From: PCC-6802 sp943367755
Lineage (GTDB): Bacteria; Cyanobacteriota; Cyanobacteriia; Pseudanabaenales; Pseudanabaenaceae
NCBI GenBank assembly: GCA_943367755.1
Contig: CALRKB020000006.1
Coordinates: 62,001 to 126,000, forward strand
Direction of reading: 5' to 3'
DNA length: 64,000 bases
Positions within the stretch are counted from its first letter, which is position 1, and each line of letters starts with the position of its first letter. A program made the translations under genes and the position numbers. Shown one piece after another: positions 35,106 through 42,639 of this stretch. The notes beneath the pieces were generated by a model that saw nothing but the letters and a program-made list of their open reading frames with translations, was not told the origin of the DNA and did no database searches.

Positions 35106-36469
35106 TTGACCCACACCGTTTTGATATTGACGAATTCTTGAATACCATAAAGCCCTAATTCACGACCGTAACCTGAGCGCTTAATCCCGCCAAATGGCAT
35201 CCTAGGATCGGATTTGACCATGCCATTAATGAAGACAGCTCCCGCATCTAGTTCCGCAATCAAACGATCTTGCTCTTGCAAGTCGTTAGTCCAGGCGCTC
35301 GCACCGAGACCGAATACCGTATCATTCGCGATTTTTATTGCCATATCCAGATCCGATACGCGGAACAATGCCGCCACAGGTCCAAACAACTCATCGGCAT
35401 AGGCAGGACTATGCATGGGAATCTCAGTCAAGATTGTCGGCGGATAAAAGTTACCCGCATAATCTGCAACTGGTTCACCGCCTAGCAGCAACTTAGCCCC
35501 TTGCCCAACGGACAACTGCACTTGTTTATGCAACTCCGCCAAAATTTGTGGTGTTGCCAATGGCCCAATTTGGGTCTCAGGTTGCATGGGATCTCCCACC
35601 TTCAGAGCTTGGAATTTTTGCACTAGCCGCTGCGTAAATTCATCGGCGATCGCTTCTTCCACAATGAACCGCTTGGCCGCGATACAGGACTGCCCATTAT
35701 TGAGCATCCGCGCTGTCACGGCTGTAGCCGCCGCAGTTTCAACATCAGCGCTTTTGAGTACGATGAACGGATCGCTACCGCCTAATTCCAAAACTACCTT
35801 TTTTAAGGCATGCCCCGCTGTCGCTGCCAGGCTTTGCCCCGCCGCCTCACTACCTGTGAGCGTCGCCGCTTTAACACGATCATCTTGTACGATCTTAGCA
35901 ACGCGATCGGCACCTACTAGCAAAGTCTGAAATACCGCTGGCGGAAACCCGGCTTCGAGCAAAACCTCTTCAATTGCCAAAGCTGATTGCGGTACGTTAG
36001 AGGCATGTTTGAGCAAACCAACATTACCCACCATCAAAGCAGGAGCTGCAAACCTAAATACCTGCCAAAATGGGAAGTTCCATGGCATTACGGTCAGGAT
36101 GATACCTAGAGGCTGATAGCGGATAAAACTACGGCTAGCATCAGTTGGCACTGACAAATCCGCCAGAAATTGCTCAGCATGCTCAGCATAATAACGACAG
36201 ACTACAGCGCATTTCTCCACCTCCGCGATCGCACCAGTGATGGGCTTACCCATTTCTAGTGTCATGGTTTCAGCATACTTATGCTTATTCGCCTCTAAGA
36301 TATCAGCGGCACGAGACAGCCATTGCGATCGCTGGGCAAAACTAGTTAGCTTATACGTGTGAAAAGCGCGATCGGCATCATCCAATTTTGCGTTAATTTC
36401 CGCATCAGTGAGAGGTGTAAAACTCTTTAACGTTTCCCCAGTAGCCGGGTTAATCGAAGCAATTGCCAT
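35102..36469 (-). CDS. Succinic semialdehyde dehydrogenase (aldehyde dehydrogenase family)
   Basis: The 455-residue enzyme is an NAD(P)-dependent aldehyde dehydrogenase. Catalytic Cys262 (NNGQSCIAAKRF), general base Glu228 (VLELGGSDPF) and Asn131 (MPWNFPFW) are in place, and the C-terminal FGGIKRSGYGRELG is typical of the GabD-like branch. It oxidises succinic semialdehyde to succinate and, with the adjacent 2-oxoglutarate decarboxylase, replaces 2-oxoglutarate dehydrogenase in cyanobacteria. The two genes overlap by 4 bp, this one first. The exact substrate is inferred from the gene pair. It starts at ATG 36469. Confidence 0.9.
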   Translation of the reverse strand: MAIASINPATGETLKSFTPLTDAEINAKLDDADRAFHTYKLTSFAQRSQWLSRAADILEANKHKYAETMTLEMGKPITGAIAEVEKCAVVCRYYAEHAEQFLADLSVPTDASRSFIRYQPLGIILTVMPWNFPFWQVFRFAAPALMVGNVGLLKHASNVPQSALAIEEVLLEAGFPPAVFQTLLVGADRVAKIVQDDRVKAATLTGSEAAGQSLAATAGHALKKVVLELGGSDPFIVLKSADVETAAATAVTARMLNNGQSCIAAKRFIVEEAIADEFTQRLVQKFQALKVGDPMQPETQIGPLATPQILAELHKQVQLSVGQGAKLLLGGEPVADYAGNFYPPTILTEIPMHSPAYADELFGPVAALFRVSDLDMAIKIANDTVFGLGASAWTNDLQEQDRLIAELDAGAVFINGMVKSDPRMPFGGIKRSGYGRELGLYGIQEFVNIKTVWVK

Positions 36470-36682
36470 ACCTTATAGTCCTCCCATCGATAGAACTCTT
36501 GCCTTGGCGCTGAGCTAATTACCCTAATACTCTCTATTGCACCCTTTTTAGCAGAGATGGTAACAGAATATTTACAAGATTTAACGATCACTATGACTAA
36601 GTATAATGCACTCCAAAAGTGCCTTTAGTTGTGTTAGTTTGATGATACGCTCGCCTATTAACTCAAACATACATAGTTCTAG

Positions 36683-36982
36683 ATGCATGTCATCAGCTAT
36701 CGACAATTACGAGAGTTTAGCTTGAAACACGCTGATTGCCTTGAAGCTTTAGATAACTGGTATAAAATTGCTAACCAGGCAACTTGGTCTAATTTAATCG
36801 AGGTTCAAACAGTCTTCCCTAAAGCTGAAGCGGTAAGCAATTTTACTATTTTTAATATTAAAGGCAATAGATATCGCCTCATCGTAAGTATCGATTATGA
36901 GAGGCAGCTTATTTACGTTAAGTATGTTCTGACCCATGCTGAATATGACAAGGAGCAGTGGAAAAATGACCCTTACTTTTAA
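36683..36982 (+). CDS. higB: HigB-type mRNA interferase toxin
   Basis: A 99-residue protein of the HigB/RelE-like family: MHVISYRQLREFSLKHADCLEALDNWYKIANQATWSNLIEVQTVFPKAEAVSNFTIFNIKGNRYRLIVSIDYERQLIYVKYVLTHAEYDK shows the typical W-x-x-L, FNIKGNRYRLI and YVKYVLTHAEYDK blocks. Such toxins cut ribosome-bound mRNA. The toxin gene comes first and overlaps the antitoxin gene by 17 bp, the usual HigBA order. The unit sits between the SSADH gene and a peroxiredoxin gene and may be recently acquired. Confidence 0.9.
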   Translation: MHVISYRQLREFSLKHADCLEALDNWYKIANQATWSNLIEVQTVFPKAEAVSNFTIFNIKGNRYRLIVSIDYERQLIYVKYVLTHAEYDKEQWKNDPYF

Positions 36983-37364
36983 TCAAGATAAGTATAAAGA
37001 ATTACTCCTTCAGTATCAGCCTAAACTGATTAGAACCGAGGAGGAAAATGAGAAAGCTCTTGCTCTGGTCGAAGAGTTAATGCACCGTGAGCATCGGAGT
37101 CCTGAAGAAAGTGAACTCTATGAATTACTGATTTTTCTGATTGAGAGATTTGAACAAGCGTACTATTCACCCGGAACTTCAACTCCTCATTCTCTTTTAT
37201 TGTTTTTGCTAGAACAGCGCGGGATAACTAAGACAGGTTTAGGAGAAGCTCTTAACTCTATAGAAATAGCTTCTGAATTAGTAGATGGTCATAGAGAAAT
37301 TAGCCAAGAGCAAGCTAAGGTTTTAGGAAGTTTTTTTCACGTCGATTCCAGTTTATTCCTTTAG
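36966..37364 (+). CDS. higA: HigA-type XRE antitoxin
   Basis: A 132-residue antitoxin. The start MTLTFNQDKY at 36966 lies inside the end of higB, which implies coupled translation. The C-terminal part has an XRE-like helix-turn-helix (LLFLLEQRGITKTGLGEALNSIEIASELVDGHREISQEQAKVLGSFFHVDSSLFL). The N-terminal part (KLIRTEEENEKALALVEELMHREHRSPEESELYELLIFLIERFEQAYYS) is the HigA-type toxin-binding helix region. It neutralises HigB and probably represses the higBA promoter between 36470 and 36682. Confidence 0.9.
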   Translation: MTLTFNQDKYKELLLQYQPKLIRTEEENEKALALVEELMHREHRSPEESELYELLIFLIERFEQAYYSPGTSTPHSLLLFLLEQRGITKTGLGEALNSIEIASELVDGHREISQEQAKVLGSFFHVDSSLFL

Positions 37365-37370
37365 CGATCG

Positions 37371-37940
37371 CTATTTAGTACTAGCTTGCAACTCATCCAG
37401 TCGAGCGATCACCTCCGAACTGTGAACCGATGGGTTAACTTTGACAAAGCGATCGCGCAGTATCCCATCTGGATTGATGATAAAGGTATGACGCAGGGAA
37501 ATAAACCCCATCCAAGAGCCATAAGCTTTGCTGACATCCCCATCTACATCGGCTAATAGAGGAAACTTGAGTCCCTCGGAATCACAAAACTCAGCGTGAG
37601 AGTCCACAGAATCAGCACTTATGCCTAGTATTTGCGTATTCTTAGCCAAATATTTCGGTAAGTCCTGTTGGAATCGACGCGCTTCTAGAGTGCATCCCGA
37701 AGTAAAATCCTTGGGATAAAAATACACTACAACCCACTTACCGCGCAGATCTCCAAGTGAAACTTTTCCAGTTCCGGTATTTGTGGGGAGAGTAAACGTA
37801 GGAGCTGGTTGATTAAGTTCAGGTAACTGGCCTCCTAGGGCGTAGGCTGGTGGCGTGAAGTTGAAGGTGGCGATCGCTGACAGAAAAAATCCTATGCAGA
37901 GGATAAATAGTGTTTTGAACAAGGTGCGTTTTGAAATCAT
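37371..37940 (-). CDS. Exported PrxQ/BCP-type peroxiredoxin
   Basis: A 189-residue thioredoxin-dependent peroxiredoxin with an N-terminal hydrophobic segment (residues 7-26) and AYA-LGG at 32-37, a likely signal peptide with cleavage after Ala34. It would act in the periplasm or thylakoid lumen. Peroxidatic Cys83 lies in FTSGCTLEARRF; the usual PrxQ resolving Cys five residues later is Arg. Cys119 (AEFCDSEG), 36 residues downstream, occupies the alternative resolving position known from Xylella PrxQ, so the enzyme may still be 2-Cys. It reduces hydroperoxides. The gene ends 6 bp after higA, tail to tail. Confidence 0.88.
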   Translation of the reverse strand: MISKRTLFKTLFILCIGFFLSAIATFNFTPPAYALGGQLPELNQPAPTFTLPTNTGTGKVSLGDLRGKWVVVYFYPKDFTSGCTLEARRFQQDLPKYLAKNTQILGISADSVDSHAEFCDSEGLKFPLLADVDGDVSKAYGSWMGFISLRHTFIINPDGILRDRFVKVNPSVHSSEVIARLDELQASTK

Positions 37941-37985
37941 GATTAATTGGAATAATGATTGGATATAAACATGGATTGATTCTAG

Positions 37986-38014
37986 CCGTACGGGCAGACC
38001 TATGTGTCTGCCCC
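37986..38014. repeat. Dispersed repeat copy 3, inverted (GACACATAG family)
   Basis: On the minus strand GGGGCAGACACATAGG continues with TCTGCCCGTACGG. It is inverted relative to copy 2; the two flank the 32.3-37.9 kb block that separates the parts of the sugar transporter. Confidence 0.65.
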
Positions 38015-38044
38015 TCTACTTTTGCCCTTCTGCCTCTCTGCTAA

Positions 38045-38899
38045 CTAACCTTTAACCCCTGCACCAACATCACTAGGAATAACGTAGCGCTGGAGGAATA
38101 AGAAGAAGATCAGAATAGGTAAGATCGAGATCACAGAGCCTGCCGCGATTAATCGCCAGTTTTCATCAAAGGCACTAGCTAATTTGGCTACCCCCAACGG
38201 CAAAGTAAACAGGGCAGGGTTACTATCGCTCACAACAATCAGCGGCCATAGATAATCTCCCCACATTGCCACAAATGTAAATACCGCCAACGTCGTCAGA
38301 GCCGGACGGGTTGAAGGCAACATGACGTGCCACCAGATCCCTAAGGTCGAACAACCATCCATCCGAGCTGCTTCCTCCAATTCCTTTGGGACACCTAAGA
38401 ATGCCTGACGCATCAAAAAGATGCCAAACGCCGAAACTACATAAGGAAAAATTAATCCAGCGTAGGTGTTATAGAGATTTAGCTTCACAGCTAAAATATA
38501 GAGCGGCACAATTGTAATTTGGAATGGAATCATACTGGTGCCAATAATTGACCAAAAGAAGAGGGATTTCCCCTTAAATTCATACCGTGCCAAAGGGAAA
38601 GCAGCTAGCGAACAGAACAGAAGATTGAGCACTACTGTGATACTGGAAACCAGAAAACTATTAAAGAGATAAATGTGAAAAGGGTTTTCTCGCCAGACTT
38701 TGATGAAGTTATCAAACGTTGGTTGTGCCGGAAAGAACTGTGGTGGGAACCGAAAGATATTTTCGCTCTGTGATTTGAAGGCGGTACTGACCAGCCAAAG
38801 GAGGGGCCCAACCGATACGATCGCGATCGCGATTAAAACTACATATCGCAATAGATATTTAGGCATTACTAGCCTGGAGGCCTGACGATTTACTGCCAT
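38045..38899 (-). CDS. ABC sugar transporter permease, MalG/UgpE type
   Basis: A 284-residue inner-membrane permease with six helices. The EAA loop that contacts the ATPase reads EAARMDGCSTLGIWWHVMLPSTRPAL, between helices 3-4 as in MalG-like proteins. The N-terminus ends in SVGPLLWLVSTAFK, also typical. It overlaps the MalF-like gene by 10 bp and is second in the operon. The solute-binding lipoprotein gene is 6 kb away at 31.0 kb on the other strand. No ATP-binding gene of the importer lies in the window, so a shared ATPase elsewhere is expected. Confidence 0.9.
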   Translation of the reverse strand: MAVNRQASRLVMPKYLLRYVVLIAIAIVSVGPLLWLVSTAFKSQSENIFRFPPQFFPAQPTFDNFIKVWRENPFHIYLFNSFLVSSITVVLNLLFCSLAAFPLARYEFKGKSLFFWSIIGTSMIPFQITIVPLYILAVKLNLYNTYAGLIFPYVVSAFGIFLMRQAFLGVPKELEEAARMDGCSTLGIWWHVMLPSTRPALTTLAVFTFVAMWGDYLWPLIVVSDSNPALFTLPLGVAKLASAFDENWRLIAAGSVISILPILIFFLFLQRYVIPSDVGAGVKG

Positions 38900-39783
38900 C
38901 TTTTTGCTCCTGCATCACTACTTGCCGTCGGATTCGTGAGTTTAACTGTCGCAATCGAAATCACAAATACGACGACAAATAAAACTACACCAATTGCCGA
39001 AGCATAGCCCATTTCCAAACTGCCTATACCTTTATCGTATAAATAATAGACAAGCGTTTTTGTACTATTAGTGTGATCGCCGCGTGCCATCACATAGATT
39101 TCTTCAAAGATTTTCATCGCCGAAATTGCGGAAATCACGGCGACTAGAAGTATATAGGGCCGCATTAACGGAATTGTAATATCGACATGTCTGCGCCAGC
39201 CGTCAGAGCCATCAATGGCTGCCGCTTCATACAAATCCTGAGGGATTGCCTGCAATCCAGCTAAATAAATCACCATGTAATAGCCTAAACCTCGCCAAAT
39301 TACTACCGCCGCGATCGCAAATATGGCGATACTCGGCTCAGTCAGCCAGGGAATTTTGACAGGTTGGAATGCTACAAGTGAAACGAAATAATTCAGCAGG
39401 CCATTTTCAGCGTAGATCCATTTCCAGGCAATACCCGCAATTACCACTGAAACAATTACCGGAAAATAATAAATAACGCGGAATGTTTGAATACCCTTCA
39501 GTTTCTGATTGACCAGAATCGCAATAATTAGTGGCATTACAACCAGGCAAGGTGTCGCTACAACCAAATAAATCAGCGTATTATAGAGAACCTTCCAAAA
39601 TACGCGATCGCCCCACAGGTCAGTATAGTTTTTCCAGCCAATAAAGTTAGGACTGCTAATAAAATCATAGTTCGTGAAGCTGAGGTAAAACGCTTGTAAT
39701 ACTGGGAAAAAGGTGGTTATTCCTAATAAAGCGATCGCAGGGAGCAGGAAAAGGTAGGGAGTCCACTGGAATTTTTTAAGCAT
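38890..39783 (-). CDS. ABC sugar transporter permease, MalF/UgpA type
   Basis: A 297-residue permease with six helices and the EAA motif EAAAIDGSDGWRRHVDITIPLMRPYI. The N-terminal region (YLFLLPAIALLGITTFFPVLQAFYLSFTNYDF) is typical of short MalF-like proteins without the large periplasmic loop. It is the first gene of the permease pair, with the downstream gene starting inside its last codons. Together with the binding protein at 31.0 kb it makes a family 1 carbohydrate importer. The ligand is unknown. Confidence 0.9.
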   Translation of the reverse strand: MLKKFQWTPYLFLLPAIALLGITTFFPVLQAFYLSFTNYDFISSPNFIGWKNYTDLWGDRVFWKVLYNTLIYLVVATPCLVVMPLIIAILVNQKLKGIQTFRVIYYFPVIVSVVIAGIAWKWIYAENGLLNYFVSLVAFQPVKIPWLTEPSIAIFAIAAVVIWRGLGYYMVIYLAGLQAIPQDLYEAAAIDGSDGWRRHVDITIPLMRPYILLVAVISAISAMKIFEEIYVMARGDHTNSTKTLVYYLYDKGIGSLEMGYASAIGVVLFVVVFVISIATVKLTNPTASSDAGAKRWQ

Positions 39784-40046
39784 AAACCTAGCTTCTAAAT
39801 AGCGAAAACAAGTGCAGCTATGAGTGTTAGTTGCAGATCTTATCCTACAATCGCAGCTTGGTAGAATAAAGCTAAAGCAAGGACTGATCGGGTAAACATA
39901 TGCGCGGTACGCTCATATCGGCAAGCAGGTGAAACTTGACCTTATGAAAAAGTCGTACCTTGCAACTCAAAGGATCTTGGTCAAGCCCTCTAACTCACTT
40001 CACCTATTAACCCAGATGAGCATAATTTTCATCTGTGTAATGCCTG

Positions 40047-40661
40047 TTAACGGGTTGCTATCGCTACCGCAGTTCCTATCATTGCAGTTCCCGACCCACG
40101 ATTGAGAAAACGAATCACATAAGGGCTAGCGAACAGTTGCCTCGCACGATCGGCTGTCAGTGCATAAGTAACAAACACTACTGAGCGAATGCTTGCAATC
40201 GCAATCGCAATTTGGAGACATTCAAATACATTGAGCTTTTCAAGGTTGACTACAGTTGGTAACAGTGCTAAATAGAAACCCATGACGATAGGGTTTCCTA
40301 GGGTAATCGCAAATCCACTCAGAAATCGTTGTAGAGAGCTTTCATCCATTTTGAATGCAGAAATTTCACTCTGATGGGTTGGTGCATTCCAAAACCGATA
40401 GGCAAGATATAACAGATAGACTGCACCTGCGTATTTGATTGCTAAAAAGACACCATAAGATGTTTGAGCGATGAGGGCTAATCCGGTTGCCGCAAATGCA
40501 AACCAAACTAGGTCGCCCATAACGAAACCGGCTATAAAAGATGATATTCCTTTCGATCCTTGTGATAAAACGCGGGCAACCAATACTAAGCTACCAGGGC
40601 CAGGAGATGCTACAGAAACAAAATTAGCGCCACAGAAGAAAAAGAAGTTGGTAATAGTCAC
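40047..40661 (-). CDS. LysE/RhtB family exporter
   Basis: A 204-residue protein with six hydrophobic segments. The N-terminal ASPGPGSLVLVARVLSQGSKGISSFIAGFVMGD is the LysE/RhtB signature (PGP, then the G...G.GD block), and GNPIVMGFYLALLP is the second conserved turn. Members export amino acids or related metabolites. The start is GTG with GGAGAG 5-7 bp upstream. The gene is alone between the sugar permeases and a DUF4278 gene; its substrate is not evident. Confidence 0.88.
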   Translation of the reverse strand: MTITNFFFFCGANFVSVASPGPGSLVLVARVLSQGSKGISSFIAGFVMGDLVWFAFAATGLALIAQTSYGVFLAIKYAGAVYLLYLAYRFWNAPTHQSEISAFKMDESSLQRFLSGFAITLGNPIVMGFYLALLPTVVNLEKLNVFECLQIAIAIASIRSVVFVTYALTADRARQLFASPYVIRFLNRGSGTAMIGTAVAIATR

Positions 40662-40977
40662 TTGGCTCTCCTACCGCTTAAGAATTTTTAATTGCTTCGC
40701 CCATCTTGGGAAGCATGTAAAATGACAAAATATGAGAAAGAGAGGAAGTCTTCACTAACGCCTATAACGCCTCTTAATCCAGCAACGCATTTCTGCTTCA
40801 AAATCGAAAGAAACCGATTTACCCGTCCATGAGTCGTATTCATACCAATGGATGTGACCGTAGCTATCTTTCTATCGCCATCCATTTATTTTCGGTTCTT
40901 CAGTTAGGTTTGATTAGTAATTCCTGTCGCAGCAGACAGCGGTGGTTTTGGTGAAGCGGGATTAGACGATACATTAG
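40662..40977. other. Intergenic region with a decayed small coding segment
   Basis: 316 bp. On the minus strand 40755-40909 reads NLTEEPKINGWR, stop, then KDSYGHIHWYEYDSWTGKSVSF... to a stop. It has no start codon after the internal stop. Nothing else is recognisable. Confidence 0.45.
40755..40909 (-). pseudogene. Possible remnant of a small hypothetical gene
   Basis: The protein-like composition (SYGHIHWYEYDSWTGKSVSF, ending IKRRYRR) and one internal TAG suggest a broken gene. I do not recognise a family. Confidence 0.35.
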
Positions 40978-41238
40978 TCAAACTGCGATCGCAAGTTTAG
41001 GCGCTGCTTCAACCTGGGTGGTTCTGTTTGTGAAGTAGACTAATCCCCGATAGATTAATTTGTGGGATTCTACAGACTTGGGAACTTCATTAAGCTTCGC
41101 ACTGGGATCGACCCGATAGGTAACTCCGCGATAAATCAGGTCATACGCTGGCCCAGGGTTACGTACCATTTGGAATGGTCGATCTGTGAACATAGAAGGA
41201 TCGTAATCGTATGTATTACCGCGATAAATAAGTTGCAT
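40978..41238 (-). CDS. DUF4278 protein with three LIYRG repeats
   Basis: An 86-residue protein composed of three repeats beginning LIYRG (LIYRGNTYDYDPS, LIYRGVTYRVDPS, LIYRGLVYFTNRT). The LxYRGxxY motif defines the cyanobacterial DUF4278 family, which usually has one or two units. No signal peptide or membrane segment is seen. The start is at 41238 with an AGAAG-rich upstream. It is divergent from the NTPase operon, and its 233-bp upstream region contains motif copy 1. The function is unknown. Confidence 0.85.
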   Translation of the reverse strand: MQLIYRGNTYDYDPSMFTDRPFQMVRNPGPAYDLIYRGVTYRVDPSAKLNEVPKSVESHKLIYRGLVYFTNRTTQVEAAPKLAIAV

Positions 41239-41354
41239 TTTTTCTTCTTGAGAGCATGAATGTTTTATGGATGAACTATTGAGTTATTGCGTTTTGAGGT
41301 TTCCCTCGCTTCGATATCCTTAAGATATTGGGAATAGATGGCTGTGCGCATCTA

Positions 41355-41388
41355 ACAAATGTCATGTCGCAGTCGTTACATTTGTCAT
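41355..41388. promoter_or_regulatory. 34-bp motif copy 1 (operator candidate)
   Basis: ACAAATGTCATGTC, a 7-bp spacer (GCAGTCG), then TTACATTTGTCAT. Copy 2 at 47550-47583 has identical flanks and spacer length but a different spacer sequence. It contains an inverted pair ACAAATGT/ACATTTGT and a direct pair TGTCAT 23 bp apart. Confidence 0.75.
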
Positions 41389-41471
41389 TAGCTTGTATTT
41401 GCCTTAAAAAATATATGTACAATGAAATTAATGTATGTTATTTTTGTTGTATGTTTTACAGGATGTAATGT

Positions 41472-42635
41472 ATGCAAGTCAGATTGAGTGGAAATCCTAA
41501 TCCCGACGAAGTTATTGGGCGTGATGCAGTCATTACGGAACTATGGCAGAGGTTGAAACAGGGCAGTGTAGTTATTACTGCCGAGCGACGGATGGGCAAG
41601 ACCAGCGTTATTCAAAAGATGAATGCCCAGCAACCACCTGGATTTATCGGCGATTACCAAGATCTGGAGCAGATTAGTTCACCGGATGACTTAGTCAGAC
41701 ATATTTACAACAAGATCTGCGATGTGTTGAGTACTCAGCAGCAATTTAAGCAAAAACTGCAAAATTTGCTTAGGGATTGGGGAGGTGAAAAGTTTTTGTC
41801 GGTTGGTTTGCCACAGCCTAAAATAAGCTGGCAACAAAATTTACAGATAATTATGAAGGATCTATCAGCCCAGTTAGATCCAGAAGAAGTGTGGGTTTTC
41901 TTTTGGGATGAGTTGCCTTTAGCTGTGGAGAATATTCGGCGAGAATGTGGAGAATCCGCAGCGATGTCAGTACTGGACAATTTCCGAGCGATTCGTCAAA
42001 CCTATCGCAATATTCGGATGGTTTACACTGGCTCGATTGGTCTGCATCATGCGATCGCTAAGTTGAGAGATGCAGGCTACAACAATGCCCCGATTAACGA
42101 TATGTACCAGCTCAATCTGCCCCCTTTGGAAGATAGGGATGCTCTGGATTTAGTTCAACAGCTACTGATCGGTGAAAATATTGTGACTGCCAGTTTAAAC
42201 GAAGTTAGCGCCGAAATTGTGAAAGCAGTGAATGGAATCCCTTTCTATATTCATCATGTGGTTGATCGCCTCAAGGGGAAATCTCGACCCGTAGAAGTCA
42301 CTGATGTGATGGTGGTAATCTCGAAGAGTCTGGAGCAGGTTAATGTTTGGGATTTGGGCGACTATGAAGAGCGTATCCAAAAATATTATCTTGAGGGCAA
42401 CTACAACTTGGCACTACAGGCTCTAGATACATTGGCATTTGCAGAGCGATCGCTATCTTTCGGGGATCTACTGAATTTGGTTAAACTTGAGATTCCTATT
42501 GCTGATAAAGAAGTTTTTCGCAAAGTGCTGAAGCTACTGGAGCAAGATCACTATATTGTCCGCGAGGTTGGCGGCGGCTACTATTTCCGTTTTCAGCTAA
42601 TCAAAAAATACTGGCAAATCCAACGTTGTGGTTAG
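41472..42635 (+). CDS. STAND/archaeal-type P-loop NTPase with C-terminal winged helix
   Basis: The 387-residue protein has an AERRMGKTS Walker A (Lys43), Walker B FFWDELPL (Asp146-Glu147) and a sensor-like TGSIGLHH, the pattern of the archaeal-ATPase/STAND group. Residues about 310-380 look like a winged helix (LQALDTLAFAERSLSFGDLLNLVKLE...LLEQDHYIVREVGGGYYFRF). It has no obvious effector domain. The next gene starts within 5 bp of its stop, so they form an operon. Its upstream region holds the repeated 34-bp motif. Such NTPases often act as molecular switches in defence or regulation; a role with the neighbouring toxin genes is possible but unproven. Confidence 0.75.
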   Translation: MQVRLSGNPNPDEVIGRDAVITELWQRLKQGSVVITAERRMGKTSVIQKMNAQQPPGFIGDYQDLEQISSPDDLVRHIYNKICDVLSTQQQFKQKLQNLLRDWGGEKFLSVGLPQPKISWQQNLQIIMKDLSAQLDPEEVWVFFWDELPLAVENIRRECGESAAMSVLDNFRAIRQTYRNIRMVYTGSIGLHHAIAKLRDAGYNNAPINDMYQLNLPPLEDRDALDLVQQLLIGENIVTASLNEVSAEIVKAVNGIPFYIHHVVDRLKGKSRPVEVTDVMVVISKSLEQVNVWDLGDYEERIQKYYLEGNYNLALQALDTLAFAERSLSFGDLLNLVKLEIPIADKEVFRKVLKLLEQDHYIVREVGGGYYFRFQLIKKYWQIQRCG

Positions 42636-42639
42636 AACT

